Positions 38,444-53,400 are shown, numbered from the stretch's first letter. The stretch: DNA of 64,000 nt from Dendrolimus kikuchii (GCA_019925095.2 CM034398.1:11981001-12045000), one strand, 5' to 3'. The notes: generated from the letters alone by a model not told the origin. Made by a program: numbers and translations.

Positions 38444-41400
38444 GTAAGAGTTAAATGTGTACAGTAGTTAAGTCCAAATCATAAGGCAAGTAGAATATTT
38501 GGCATAGTGAAATACTGTGGATAGATTCTCCAGTATTTATTTTACTTTTAAATGTATATATGTCCATACAGATAGTCAATGTAATGATAAACATATATAT
38601 ATTCTCTTAACATTAATGTCAGTTTTGACAGCAAAATTTACTGCTTAGTGTTATGTATGTCTTAGCTGTTACAATAGCTTGACTCATTCCAAAAGCAGCT
38701 GCAGCATCCTTTTATGCCACCATTGCTACCCACCATTATTTCCAAGTTGTAGTTGGAAACAGTGGGGGTAGATTACATAATACAGTGATATGCATACAGA
38801 GTCAGTGTTACCACACAAACAAAATATTGAAGTATGTAAATACTTTGTGTTAACAAGTAAAGAAAAGTCTAATATAAAATATTCAGGTATTTAAATATGC
38901 TACCTGTGATCTGTATTATTTACTACAACCAATCTTAAAATACTGATGTTCTTTAGTTACTAACACAATAATAGTGATATATTTTATATAAGTTAACCTA
39001 TGTTGCCAGTAATGGAACTAAAAATATGAGAGATCTAAATATCTATATTAAAATAGTTGCTGATGCTTAGTGAAAATTGTCTTATATTTATTTCATTTTC
39101 AAAATACTTCATTTTCAAGTTTATATTTATAACAATAGCAGTAATTATGGTGGCTGCTACTCAGATATCGGTATTAGGTGAGTGGAGTGGGTAGGGGGAA
39201 CTAGGTATACTTATCCTTTCTGCAACCCCTATGGTCATAAGTTCTTGGAATATTAATTTTTGGTAAACATAACCTCACCTATTTTTTTCATTAATATTAT
39301 TGTGATGGGTGGTGAGAGGTCACTACTAGTGACTATAACTGTGATTTAGGTTAGTTTTAGAACAGAACCAACTGGTAAACATTTACTATTTATTTTATAT
39401 TCATCATCTGTTGCTATGCCTTAACACCATCTCATACAAAAAAAATCTTTTATCCATCAGTTTAGCGGTAGACTAGCAAGATGCTTTTTTTTAAATATGT
39501 CAATTAATTGATATATTAATGATAATATAATAAAATCCTTTATTTTTTAAAATATGGGTTAAAATTAATTGATTATTTTGATTTTCTTTCTTTTGATTAC
39601 TGACTTTCTTTTGGACTTTGAATGCATTGTTCCACTTTAAACCTATGATATAAGAGCCATATTAGTGAAAAAATAAGTGATTATATTTATTAAAATAATT
39701 ATATTTCAAGATCTCTGAATGATAGGGGTTGTAGTAGGAGTTCCTGTCAGTGAGGTCCATATGTGGATACCGTACTGTGTCGTGGACAGTGGCGACATTG
39801 TTGGCGGATGATCTGCCCTGGGATCTCCAGGCGGAGGTGCTCGCGCCAGTGTACTGCTTCCGGCAGGATGCTCGGGCGAGAGGAGAGGTGGCGTGCCCGG
39901 CAGAAACTCGGATCTGAATTTGGCAGAGGGACCTGGAGTCCCCAGAAGCTAGGATTGCGTCGGTGGAGGCGATACGCCCCCACCTAGCTCGTTGGGTCTC
40001 GCGGAAACGCAGGACCCTGACGTTTAGGATGGTGCAGATACTTACTGGGCACAGTTGCTTTGGTAAGTTTCTGCATCAAATCGCGGGACGGGAGCCCTCC
40101 CCGCAATGTCACGAGTGCGGTGCGCTTCAAGATACGGCGTTTCACACGCTCGTGGAGTGCGCCGCCCGGGGGCCCCAGAGGGCCCTCTTAGAAAACGTCG
40201 TTGGCCCTGTGAGCTCGGTTCGTAGCATGGTTGAGGCGATGCTCCAGGGCCAGCAATCTTGGCTTGTGGTTTCCTCCTTCTGCGAGTCTGTCTTGGCGTA
40301 GAAGGAGGTCGCAGAAAGAGTTAGGGAGGAGGCGCGTACGCGGACCCCAACCACAGGAGGCAGACCGGCGGTCGAAGGCGCCACTACGCGCATCTCATCC
40401 TCCCATAATTACCGTCACAGGGGGCCGCTGCTACGAGGGTAGCAGCGGACTTCCCCCCCCTTGATTGATGAAGTGGGTCACTCTGCCACCGGGGTGGCCC
40501 AGTATTGCCGAGCGTGGGGGCATTATGGTGCAGTAACTCTGTTCTAAATCCCGTTCAGTGCTGTGCTGCAGGAAACTCCAACACAGCATTAAGCCGAGTT
40601 GCCGACCTCATTGGTAGGAAATGCGGTGTACAATATATTGAATTTTATTATTAAAAATATATGTATAAATATTTCTGCATCCATGTATTGTCGCTTTCCT
40701 AGCAAATAAATTCTTTCTTTCTTTCTTCTGTGACTCCCCATAAAAACGTTGATACAGGGGCACAGGTTTAGGTTTAGTGAGTAGTTTGGCGTTCGGTTTC
40801 TCGCGACTGCTTCTGTTTGAAGCTAGTGTGGAGAACCGGTCGCTGTGAGTCCCACACACCCTCGATGGATGCTTCTGCGTTGCATTTGGCTCTTCCCCCA
40901 AAGAGCCCGACGAGTGTGTCCAAAGACATTCCCCCTGCATTATCAAAAAAAAAAAGGAGTAAGTATGCTTCTCCTTCACCACTCCACCAGCCAACATTCG
41001 CCCGCTGTCATTCGTCGCGCGCGCACGTCTCCCGTTCCGCCTCGGCAGTCCGTTATTCGTGTTCGTTGTGTTCGTTCGTTCACACGGTCGATTTGTGTTT
41101 TTTCTGTGACAGTGCAGTGAAAAGTGCGTCATCACGTGGTTTTTCCACCAAATCGTTCGTCCCCCTCAGGGACAATGGACGGCGTGGAGCCCTCCCCATC
41201 GTTGTTAGAGGGTTTGCTGTCCCGCACATGCCGCAGACCACCTGCGCTCTACCGCAGCGCCCGCGCCCCCCGCGTCCGTACCCGCCGTGTTACCGGTGCG
41301 CCCGCCGCCCGCACCCCCGCTCAACGACGCCCACCGTGTGGCACCAAAGTCGCGCGCCTCGTTTTCTCGCGGTCCCACACCGGGAAAACCGCGTTCGAGC

Positions 41401-44400
41401 TCCGCGAGTTCGACGACATCGCGTTCGCGTTCGCCCATCCATCGCGTAATCGATTCTCGTCGAGAAATCGACTTAACCACTGAAGGTTCGCAATACCTCA
41501 GGGTTGCCCCTCTTACACCAGCCGATGAAATTACCCCCATGGATGTCGCGCCTCCCGCGGATATCCCCTTAGACCGCGAAGACGATGACGGTTTCATAAC
41601 CGTCAATCGTAGTAAAAAACGTAAGACCCAGAGGGAGGTCCCCCCCAACCCCGCCCCCACTGCGGGCACAAAACCGACAATGGCACCTTCCAGCCGCCCT
41701 GGGCCACCTTCACAGCGCCCGCCACCACCCCTGATCATCCGCGAGAAAGCTCATTGGCTTCAACTCGCTAAGGAACTGCCAGGTAAGGCAATCTCCATAA
41801 AAGAGGCCCGTGATACCCAACACGGCATCAAAGTTATGGTCACATCTTCTAGTGACCACCGCGCCCTAACTACTCTATTATGTGACCGTAAAATCGGTTA
41901 CTACACTTACGCCCTGCCAGAAGAAAAACGCCTTCGGGCTGTAATTCGCGGACTTCCTCAGGAAATTGAAAGTTCCTACATTCTAGAGGACCTTAAGTCC
42001 CAAGCCCTACCAGTGCACGAAGTGCACCGTATGCACAGAGGCGACGCCACAAAGTCGCCTCTAAACCTAGTATTGGTTGTCCTCGACCTCTCCCCAGAGG
42101 GGAAAAAGATCTTCGAACTTGAGAAGGTCTGTGGCCTCTCTGGCCTTCGTGTGGAACGTCCACACGAAAAACATACACTACGGCAGTGTCATCGCTGCCA
42201 ACTTTATGGGCACTCTGCCCTTCATTGTCAATCCCGTCCCAGGTGCGTCAAGTGCCTGGGCGACCACGGGACCTCGGAGTGCACTCGCACCCGGGACTCC
42301 CCGGAGCCACCCAGCTGCATCCTCTGCGGCCAAGCGGGTCACCCTTGCTAACTACAGAGGCTGCCCTGCCGCCCCCCGACCCAAACGTAAGCTCGCGACT
42401 GCTTCTGTTTGAAGCTAGTGTGGAGAACCGGTCGCTGTGAGTCCCACACACCCTCGATGGATGCTTCTGCGTTGCATTTGGCTCTTCCCCCAAAGAGCCC
42501 GACGAGTGTGTCCAAAGACATTCCCCCTGCATTATCAAAAAAAAAAAGGAGTAAGTATGCTTCTCCTTCACCACTCCACCAGCCAATGAACTAAAATTCG
42601 TGTATTAAACCTATAGATTTATCATTATGGTTCCCATACTAGGAATGACTTGTGTAACAGGGAACAGACATGGTATTATCAAGATATAAAATACTAGCTG
42701 ACCCGTGCCCACTTCGCTGGGCGTCATTAAAAAATATTAGTAATCACAATGAAATATCGCCTATGTCACTCAGGAATAATATAGCTTTCTACTGGTGAAA
42801 GAATTTTCAAAACTAGTTCACTAGTTCAAGAGATTACTTCCTACAAATAAACTCACAAACTTTATTTACCTCTTTATGATATAGTAAGTACCTATAGATT
42901 ACCAATGATGTAAATTTAAAAAAAAAACTGAAAATTCTTTTTGGATGAAAAAATAGTGCATAAAGAATTAAGTGTTACACAGGACTTTTAAATTTTTTTA
43001 TACATACATACCTAGTCTTGCCATAAATATTGTAACAAAGATTATTTTTTTCAATTGCAAATAACATTTATAAGTTTTACAGTATGTTAGTTTAATACAT
43101 AAATATAAAACAATTTAAAATATAAAAAGCTTATTCGAAGTGGTCTCCATGGGCTGCAATACAGTCCTTTAAACGTTAAGGCCAGTTATCAATAGAAGCA
43201 CGCACTCTTTGCATGGGAAAATTCTTCATTGCCAATCGTATGGATTGTTTTAGGGACTCCAAATTATCATGGCGTTTAGAGCAAGCCGTACTCTCTAAAA
43301 CTGACCATAAATCATAATCCAGCGGATTAAGATCGGAACTAGACGACTGCCAGTCTTCAGCTCTGATGAAGTCCGAAACGTTCGTTTCCAACCAAGACTG
43401 CGTGAACCGAGCTTTATGACCCGGCGTCGAGTCTTGCTGGAAGGACCATTCTTAGTTATTAAACATGGTGTTGTTAAGGGGCTTAATTACCTTCTCAAGA
43501 ATGATATCTTGATACACTTGTTCCGATGTTTTGATACCTTTTTCACAAAAATATGGCTTAGTCACTCCTTCATAGCTAACACCCCACCAAACCATCACTG
43601 AAGAAAGATGATGCCCACGTTGCACTCTGTCGAGTAATAAAGAAGCGCCCTTAGAGCTTTGAGCATAAATACGGTCATTTTGTTTTTTAAAATGTTGCTT
43701 GATTGTAAAAATGTTCTCATCCGTAAACAAAATTTTTCTTTGACCTCCCTTTGCGTACCGCTTCAGTAGTTGTTTCGATTTTACCACCCTATTCTTTTTA
43801 AATTATGAGTTAAGAAATGACCAGTGCGTCTCTTATAGGCTGCAAGTCTTAAGTCATCTTTTAAAATACGCGACATGGTTCTGGGTGATATCTTCATCTC
43901 CCGAGATAAAATCTTTTGCTTTCGGACAGGATTTCTTCGAATTCTTTCCCTTACTGCTTTGACCACCTTTTTCGTACGAAAACTACGTGAACGGCCAGAT
44001 CTTTTTCTGTCACAAACAGAGGGGGTCTCATTGTAACTATTAATAGCCCGTTACACAAACATTTGACTAATACCAAGTGTATGGAGAGTTTTAAATATTG
44101 CATTTGGCTCCATACCTACTTTGTGTAATGCAATCACAGCGATTCGGTTCTCTTTATCGCCCTACTCCATTTTAATATCACAAAATGTTGTACAATGTCT
44201 TGGCGCCAAAATGAGAAAACAATGAACAATCATATGACAGATTTCAGATTCAAATGTAATATTTTGTTTCTTTTTAATTGTAACAGTATTTATGGCCAGC
44301 CTAAGTACATATCAAGCCTCTACCATCATTTTATTGTGACATTTGCACCTAAGTATATTTTTTGTTGCAAAAGATATTTTAAAATATTACTTTGTTTTAA

Positions 44401-47400
44401 AACTGACAGTTTTTGATTCAGTAGGGTCTAATCTAACTAAAACTGAAAGTCTTAAAACAAAATTATAGTTTAAATTACCTTTTGCAACAAAAAATATAAT
44501 CAGGGCCAAATGTCGCTTACAATAAAATTGTAGTAAATGCTCAATATTATCACGCCTATTTCCCATAGGGATAGGAAGATACAATGGATTTCCAGTTGAT
44601 CTACTAAGATCTTGACATACATCTTTTGCTTTATTTACTCTTAATTTGCTTAATTTCTTCATACGTACATATTTATTATAGGTGCTGTTTTTATAGTAAT
44701 GAGAAAATATAAAATAATAATATTACAAATAAATTGGCAAACAAACAAACATTGTATATTTTTAAGTTAAGTGGGTTACACTTGGTATTATGGATAACAT
44801 ATAATGCACAACTCTTGGTCCGATTCCAGACACCCAAACCATAATAAATAACAGAACATTCATTAATGAAATTGTCCAGGCCAAAAACGAACTCAGAATC
44901 ACTCTATTCCAGTAAGATAGATAGGCAAGAACTTAGACCACTTAAACTCACACAGGCTGACAAATTTATGAAATGTTATAATAATAACATTTTATGCTTG
45001 ACAGAAATATTTTTACCAATATATTATTAACATTAAAATGGGCTAAAAAGTTTTAATATTTTTAATAATATAATTTAAGCTTATTAATATCGTACTACTG
45101 GGTCTAGCATTTTCTATGTGATGAGATTGGATTAAGCTATCAAGGCTTAAATTATTATTTATTGCTGACAAAAAGCTAAATTATTGTCCTAAACCAGACA
45201 ACTTTAAAATAGTCTTTGCAAGGTTTCAATTTGTTTTTCCCTGTATTGTAATCATTAAAATTGAAAGCTAGTGTTGTGGCTATTCACATTGTGGCATAAA
45301 ATTGCCAAGTAATGAATTAAAATATTGTAATGAAACCTACACATCAAGATAACCAATATGTAAAATGCTTGCCGAGTGTAATGTGTATACAAAATTTTGA
45401 CCTAAATATGTATAAGACGACCAGAATCTAGCAGTTTAAGCTATATAGGTTGATATTTAATTTAAAAAATTCTTTTATGTTTTAGCTACCAAAAAATTAG
45501 AGGACAAAATCAAAGAGGGGCTGTGCCACCAAATTATATTTGTTATAAGTGCCAGAAGCGTGGTCATTGGATCAAGGATTGCCCAGCAGCCAATTCAGTA
45601 CATACCTTTAATTTATTTTTTGTGCTTTCTCTTTAGCTTTGTTAGTATCATAAATCTTTGGCTTTATATTCTATGCAAACTATTGCAGCTTGCAGGACAT
45701 AGTATCCTATGTCCATTCACTAGTATTCTAAGAGAATTTTACCTAAATATTCATAAAAAATTATCAATATTTATAATTTTGATAAAAGAAAAATATGTAA
45801 ACAGCATTCTAATACATTGGATTGGAATATTTTAATTTACTATTGTTTTAATATACACTTAAATATACAATTATTTTAATGTGGTAGTCATTTTACACAT
45901 GGTCCAAAGTCGCATTATATAATAACATGTAATTAAAGTTTACTTCAAAATGAATAAAAACAACTGATTTAATTGATATGGCAATTTGAAATAGCATCAT
46001 CTTGCTTCTAGTTCTGTAAGAACCAAACCTTTAGTTTGTAATAAATGTAACGAGATTTTATAATCTCATTTTTACATCTTTATTCACAAAAGAATTCTAA
46101 AATTACATATAATCGAATACAATAAAAGAAAACTTATTTGTATTGTATTCTACCCATAGTTCCTCAAGACTATAAGTAGAATACTGAGCCTAGATCACCA
46201 TCTTCTATGGGTAAGGTGCCCAAAAGGCTGGCTATGTTTCCTTGCTGGATTGCCGTTCTGATCCATTGCCCGAGGTAAACTCCTGCCTTCTGATCACCTG
46301 AAGAGTCAATGAGTCGTTTTGATAAATTTTGGTAGAGGCTCATGGCCTCAGGACCCCACGGTACAAGCGTCTCGACAGCAATCGGCACAAACATAACTCT
46401 CCTGCTGTTTCCGCCGCTGAACCGGCTGATCTAGATGTGTCTGGTAAATGGGATGCGGCCAACGTGTCTACGCAAGTCGCATCCCACACCAATGGCTTGC
46501 CACGCTGCCAGGGAATTAGTCATTCCGTCAGGATGCCGGGAATGCCGGCACGTTAGCAGTGGCAAGCGCCCTCCGTAGGACATCATTCAAGGCGGCGTGG
46601 CATGATCATCTGCCGGCACTGCGTCGGCAAGAAAGACCGTGGTATCCCGGGCTGATTACCTCTGTTCCACAGACGCATGTGTGTGGTGCACATATGCGAG
46701 AACTCAAGCGCAAATTTATAGCCAAAGAAAAGGAAGTATTATCCATCAATCCACCTATATTTGGGGCGGGGATTTTTTTTTAATTTTTTTATTGCAGGAG
46801 TTCAGCAGACAGGCAGACGGCCCACTTGATGGAAAGCGGTTACCATCGCTTATGGACATTTGCAACACCAAAGGTGCTACAAATGCGCTGCTGCTCTCTT
46901 AAGGGAGACTGGAACCTGGTCACTAATGCCGGAACACAACTCAAGGTTGTTATGGCGACATACTTTAGACCAGGGGTGGTAGCTATCCAGTCGGGCAAAT
47001 GCCCGCCTGGCTGTGGGTTGTTTGGTCGCCTCTTATGACAGGCCGCCCGGCCGCAGGAAATTGTATTCTTTCTCCGTTCCTGCACGGATATATATATACG
47101 GGGATAGCTTGGAGCCAGAAACCAGACTCGTTATGGGAAGTGGCAAGGATGCGGGCACGTCCTGTAGAGTTAGTTGAATTTAAAAGTTCTATATTTAATC
47201 CTCTACAAATAGGTTCATCCCAGCATCATTGCGAATTCAGGCTCGTGGGAATGTCTTCACCAGGACAGACCATTTTCCAGGCGTTTAGAGCTTCATTTAA
47301 AAATGATGTACTGGCATTATCCCAGTGTTGCATATTTTTTTTTAATAATAGGCTAGTGCTATAGGCAGATGAAAGAAAAGGCAGTATAGCAACGCTAGAG

Positions 47401-50400
47401 ATTTTGCAGAACTAAAGACATTGAATATATTTCATTAATTTAAGTTGTAAACTGAAGATAGATTGTGAATAGGCAATAACTTTTATCATTTGTCATAATT
47501 ATATTGAAAATGTGGTGCTGTTTAAAAAAAACAATAGACCATAGGGATAACAACACATAACTTTTTTGGAATCTGTTTTCTTGATTGTTGAACTGCGAAA
47601 AAGAAATTAAAATTGACGGTGGCATCCATACATATTCTGGGTTACCATGCATATTGTGGGTTGAAAAAAAATTTGTGTATTTCTTTATCCCAAACTTCAA
47701 TGAATTATTTATAACTCTGAATGAATTATTGTAATCATCATCATAATCCGAGCGTTAAATTCTAGTTGCATTCGGAGCGTTATCTCCGACGCCCAGGGTC
47801 CGCTTTTCTACTTTTTCTACTACACGTCGCGCGGTCTTCAGCAACCCCCATTTAGAGACCATTAGTACGCATGTCATGCTTCACCATGTCAAGCCTCATT
47901 TCTTGGACCTTCCCCTTCGACCGGGACCTGGTGGAGGCGGCATGGCATTTTTTCCCCACATAATTAGCCTGTCTCTATAAAACGTGGCTGTACCAACGTA
48001 AGCGACACTCTTGCAGTTTGTCACATGGACATATTGTAGTAATTATCAATACAACTGTCTTTTCTAGGGTGACCCAATAGAAATAAGGCGAAGTACAGGG
48101 ATACCTCGCAGTTTTATGGTACCCGTGGAGGGACCAAAAGCCCCCGGCGCCATGATGACCCCAAGTGGTACTTTTGCTGTTCCAGCTGTCGATCAGTAAG
48201 TTTTTACAATACATACAGTGTTTCTCCAGTTAGAACTCCTATAATTTAATTTTGCACTAGTTGCTATTTCCAAAATATGGTAACACTAATCATAATCTTT
48301 ATTTTGCTAAAAAATACTTTAGTCTATAATTTCTATGATGTGCAAATATTTAAATAGATATGGTAGCTACTGTGATAATATCAGCCCATAAACATGCCAC
48401 TGTTGGGATCGAACTTCGCACCTTTTTAGGGCTATGGACAGTACCTATACCCCGCCTTACTTGTTCAAGGCAGCTTCATCGCTATCTTTCTTCACCATCA
48501 GCACATGGTGATTGTAAACAGTGTGTACATTGATTGGGTCAAGGAAATTGCTAAGTGGTGCATGCTTCCAGTCCAGGATTCGAATCCACGTCATTTAAAA
48601 CGCGATTTTTAGTTGTGAGTGTATTAACCACTAAACTACAGCCATATAATATTGTGAGTGTGAAGAGTTGAAATATTTTATAGTGAGGCATACTTAGCGT
48701 CGGAGAATGCAGGCGGCGGAGACACGCCGGCGAACGCGGCCGCGGCCCCCGACGCCAACATACCCGATGAGCTCATATGCAGCCTGTGCAGAGACCTGCT
48801 CACAGACGCCGTCATGATACCGTGTTGTGGGAACTCTTTTTGTGATGAGTGTGAGTACACTTATTCCTGACTTTACTTGCTACTGCCTTAACGTGGGTAG
48901 TAATGTAAACACCATGTACCATCAACTAGTGTGTATAGTACTCTGCGGCTAGCCGCATGGTGCATATGCGCGCTTAGACCATATTCATATCTTCTAAAGG
49001 AGATCCTGATACACGAAAATTTAAGATGAAATTCTGTTTTAATCTCTAAAATTTTTATGGAAATCTCATCAATGATGTCTAAATTATAGTCCAAGTCGTG
49101 TTAATTCCAATAAAGTGGCTAAATTACTTTTTGTTTTAAATAAGTACGATATATTTCTTAATTTCTAGGTATAAGGGGAGCATTATTGGAATCAGAGGAC
49201 CATGAGTGTCCTGATTGCCGTGAGAAAGAAATCGCACCAACAACATTAATTCCAAATCGGTCAGTATGGTCGAATTTTAATAAGCATCTTTGACAAATAC
49301 TAATAACATAATCTGTTTTTTGTTTCCTTTTGACATCCATACTTCTAAACCAAATGTAATGACAAATAGATCTCTCCTTTAAATTTATTGTGACATTAGT
49401 TGCGCCCCGCGGTCTCACCGCGTGGTGACGGAAAATCGATATATTTTGGATAATTCACACTATATCTTTATAAATTATACCCTATGTGTTATTCTCATTG
49501 TGTAAGCTATATTATTGTAAAGTTTCTTCAAACTCCATTCAGTAATTTTTGCGTGAAAGAGTAACAAACATACATACATACATTCTTACAAGCTTTCGTG
49601 TTTATAATATTAGTAGGATGTGAAAGTTTTAGGGCTAGTATACATATTTGAACATAGGCACTGTGACTTTTCTAAACTTATTATGTATGTATAATTTGTA
49701 GGTTTTTACGAAATTCGGTTTCATCGTTCCGGAATCAAACTGGCTATAGTCGTCGCACACCGCACAGACCAGCGGCGGCACCTATTCAACAAATCCAGCC
49801 TATATTAGGTAATATATTCATATTTATTTGCCAATAAAATATGCCGTTTTAAATAACATTCGAGTCTGAAATAATAAGTCTAAAAAGAATTGATTGTGTT
49901 TTACTGTTTGTCACGTTTATTGTATATTAACAGTTTTTTTTTGTTTGAAATATTGATTGTCAAATAACAATAGCTTGTATACATAATAAGACTCATTGTA
50001 AAATTAAATATAAAATGTTATCCACACAGAACTGTTTTTTTTTGTAATTAATGTAGAGTCGTTAATCAGTGAGTAGCTAATAGGTTACATATTTTGTGTA
50101 CAGGACACATATGAATGTATGAATGTTATGTGAGCATAAAATGAAAATCTTATATTGTAAGATATTCATTTTATTCATTAGATCATCCGCCCCCGGTCGT
50201 TGGTGGGCCGCCGCCGCCGAACGGACCCAGCGCTGGTGAGTCTACTTAATATTTCTGGGGCTTCATTCACTATGACGTTCTTTCAGCCATTTAACGTTTG
50301 AGTTTAGTATTTCACTTGCAAAATCATTGATTCATACGATTCTATTAGCTATAACTATGTCTATTCTTGCAAAACCTTATTGTAGCCTAATAAAATTTAT

Positions 50401-53400
50401 ATCAAAACAAATGTCTCATGTACAAGTCGGACATGACGGGTTCCTGCAGACACTGTAGACCCTAGAAATAAGTCTTATTCAATCATTAGGTTATTTTAAA
50501 TTTTAAAAATATTTATTAGGAGTTGATTTTAAATTATACATTCCGATCGCTCTTGGTCAGCCGCGTTATGAATTTTTCTATTTAATTTAGTCTGGTATCG
50601 GTATTCGGTATGGAATGTAATACGCTTTCTGCTAAGTAATAATTGATTTTGTCACTATAGTGACAATACATTTTAAAACAGAGCCCCAAACTATTTTGGG
50701 GCTCTGTTTTGAAGTGTATTTATTCTCTCCTACTAATTCTCTTTATGAGGCCTCTTAATGCATGCTTTCATGGCACTTAACCAAGTTTGAAGAAAATAAT
50801 GTCATAATTATGAAACTATTAAATATGCGGTATTTATATCCGTGCAGGAACGGAGAAAGAATACAATTTCCTGCGGCCGGGTGGCCTGTCGTAAGAGGCG
50901 ACTAAACAACCCACAGCCAGGTGGTAGGGCATTTGCCCGACTGGATGGCTACCACCCCTGGTCTAAAGCATGTCGCCATAACAACCTTGAGTTGTATTCC
51001 GTCATTAGTGATCAGATTCCAGTCCCCCTTAAGAGAGCAGCAGCGCATTTGTAGCACCTTTGGTGTTGCAAATGTCCATAGGCGATGGTAACCGCTTTTC
51101 ATTAAGTGGGCCGTCTGCCTGTCTGCTGAGTTCCTGCAATAAAAAAATAATAATACAGGAAATAGCCTTGAATATTTATAAGTATTATTAAAAAAATCAT
51201 TTTCACTCTTTGCATTTAATAATTTCTAGCCAAGTGAGTAGGTATAGTTGAATCTAAGATGAACTGGAAACTATTACGTCTTGTAATTTAATACATCACA
51301 TAGCTGAAGATATTTGCTATTAAACACAGTGAAGTTCAATCATTCATAGGCTCAATACGATGATAGTCCTAGTTTTTAGTTAAAGTAATTATGTTACCAT
51401 TATTATAATTATACATAGTAACAAGACAGGATTATAAAGTTTTAATTATTGATTTCTCAAAGAACACAATACAGTTTACTTAATGATAAGAATACATTAA
51501 CTATAAATTTAATAAAATACATCCATGTAAGCTAACTTAAATTATATTTATTGGTGTAGGTATCGTAAAAATACAATTTTAGAGTAATACTGCAATAAAT
51601 TTTAAATTCAATACTTAATGTACATTTATTATTAATTTACGTTAACTCCTTGAAAGTATAGTAAGTTTTTGAGTAGTATTATAATAAGATGAATGGAAAT
51701 ATGAGCTGAGTGTGGGATTAGTATGTGTGATGTGTTATTAGCGGGCGGGCCGAGCGCGGCGGAGGAGTCGGAGGGGTCCGGCGACGACAACATCACGGTG
51801 CGGGTGCCTCCCGCGCACAAGCACACGCACGGCGGCCTCGGAGGCCCGGGGGGGCCCGGGGCCCGTCGCGGCCATCCCCCCCACGGCCCCCACGCGAACA
51901 TGCACCGACACCCGCGATACGGTACTGAGGGCTTACTCACAAAGATATTTTGTGGTTCGTTTTCGTTTTAGAACTTCTGCTGCTTTTTTTATATTTAAGT
52001 GCATTTTACATTTATTTTTGCGTTATATAGACTTTTTTGATGTAGTTTTATATAAGGCTATGTTCTTTCATTCTTCTTTAAAAAAAATTCAACGAATATT
52101 TCAAGAAAACGAACTACGAAAGGCGTTTGATAGTAAAGCCTCTGCTCTAGCGGCCTTTTCTCTTCATATTTGTAGCGCGAATAGCACGGCTACGCACGCC
52201 AATATTTATTTCTTGCCTTTCACTTGCGATACAGTTTAATTGGTGCATGTTATTATCAAGCATATTTTTGAATTTTCATAATCTTCTTTGTTTTGTTTTC
52301 ATTTTAATTAAAGCATTTTGGTTTAGTGTTTAAGCTTTAAATTATATAACTTTATATATCATAAAAGTGCTGTTAACTTGCTGTAATAAATTGTGATTAA
52401 CATAAATAAATAAGGAATAACGAATCCAAGTAATGCGTCTTAAATTGATGTAAAATACGATATAGTATAAAAACATATATACCTACACAATTAAAACATT
52501 ATTATCCAGCACACGGAATTCCTGCCAATTTATTAAAACATTGATTTTTTTAATAACTTTGTATATAGATGATGCTTAAGCATTACATCGAGAGAATGAT
52601 ATTATGAATGTATGATTAAATATATCACCGGCTCACAAAAAAGTGGTCTGTACTTTTGACCAGACCTATTTACTCTTATGTATTTCGATGCGCTGAATCC
52701 TAATCTCAATTTGGCTCATAAGCCCTGGAGAATCCAAGTAAATTGCAAAAAACCCCTGAAAGTGGCTAAAAATTACGGAAAATTGCAGTATCCATGATAA
52801 AAAAAAACTCAAAATTTTGAGAGTGTATGGACCAAACTCACCTCCGAATCTGATTTAATGCATCGAAATTCATAAGAATAGATGGATCTGGTCAAAAGTA
52901 AAGACTATACTTTATATATATGAATAATATCAAGTATGTACTTGCTTGTTGTGGCAGTGGGTATTCAATAATTTGTATTGTATGTAGCTTGATGTAAGTT
53001 TATTTCAACATATTCTTATTTATATTGTTCCAGGACACCCACCTGTTGTAAAACCGCCTGGAATGGAGACCCCTCCTAATATGCCGCCGGTAAATATATA
53101 TTATAGTACAATCAGACCAATTGAATTATGACCCACTTTGCTAATAAATCCTTTAAAACCATCAAAGTAGTAAGGTTTATCGTGAGTGTTGCACTTAAGA
53201 CGTTTTAAACATTAATAAAAATGCGTCACTACACTCTGAGAACTACGCAATTTTAAACTTTGTTATCATTGTACTAGATATGTTTTAGATAAAACAGTAA
53301 TGATTTGAAATACTTTGAATCTCGAACTGAAATCTGTCTTATAATTCTAACTCTTTTCGTTATAGAAAAAGTATTATAATTTTAAAAATAAAATGTCATT

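Noticed and set aside
40817..41449. Single 210-residue protein across the repeat/LINE junction
   Set aside because: The frame passes through the LINE 5' UTR and is Arg/Ser/Pro-rich from GC-rich DNA. The real ORF1 body is in another frame.
40800..42586. LTR retrotransposon with 195-bp LTRs around a gag-like gene
   Set aside because: The repeats do not start TG or end CA, no primer-binding site or polypurine tract is seen, and the inner protein is a LINE ORF1-type zinc-knuckle protein. Kept only as an unusual direct-repeat arrangement.
47000..47364. Open frame after the retroposon in RBBP6 intron 3
   Set aside because: It starts inside the retroposon and runs into unknown sequence. The peptide is not recognised and there is no splice context.
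48560..48650. Functional tRNA gene (A and B boxes on the minus strand)
   Set aside because: The boxes are good but the cloverleaf stems do not pair, and a SINE body follows. Called a SINE.
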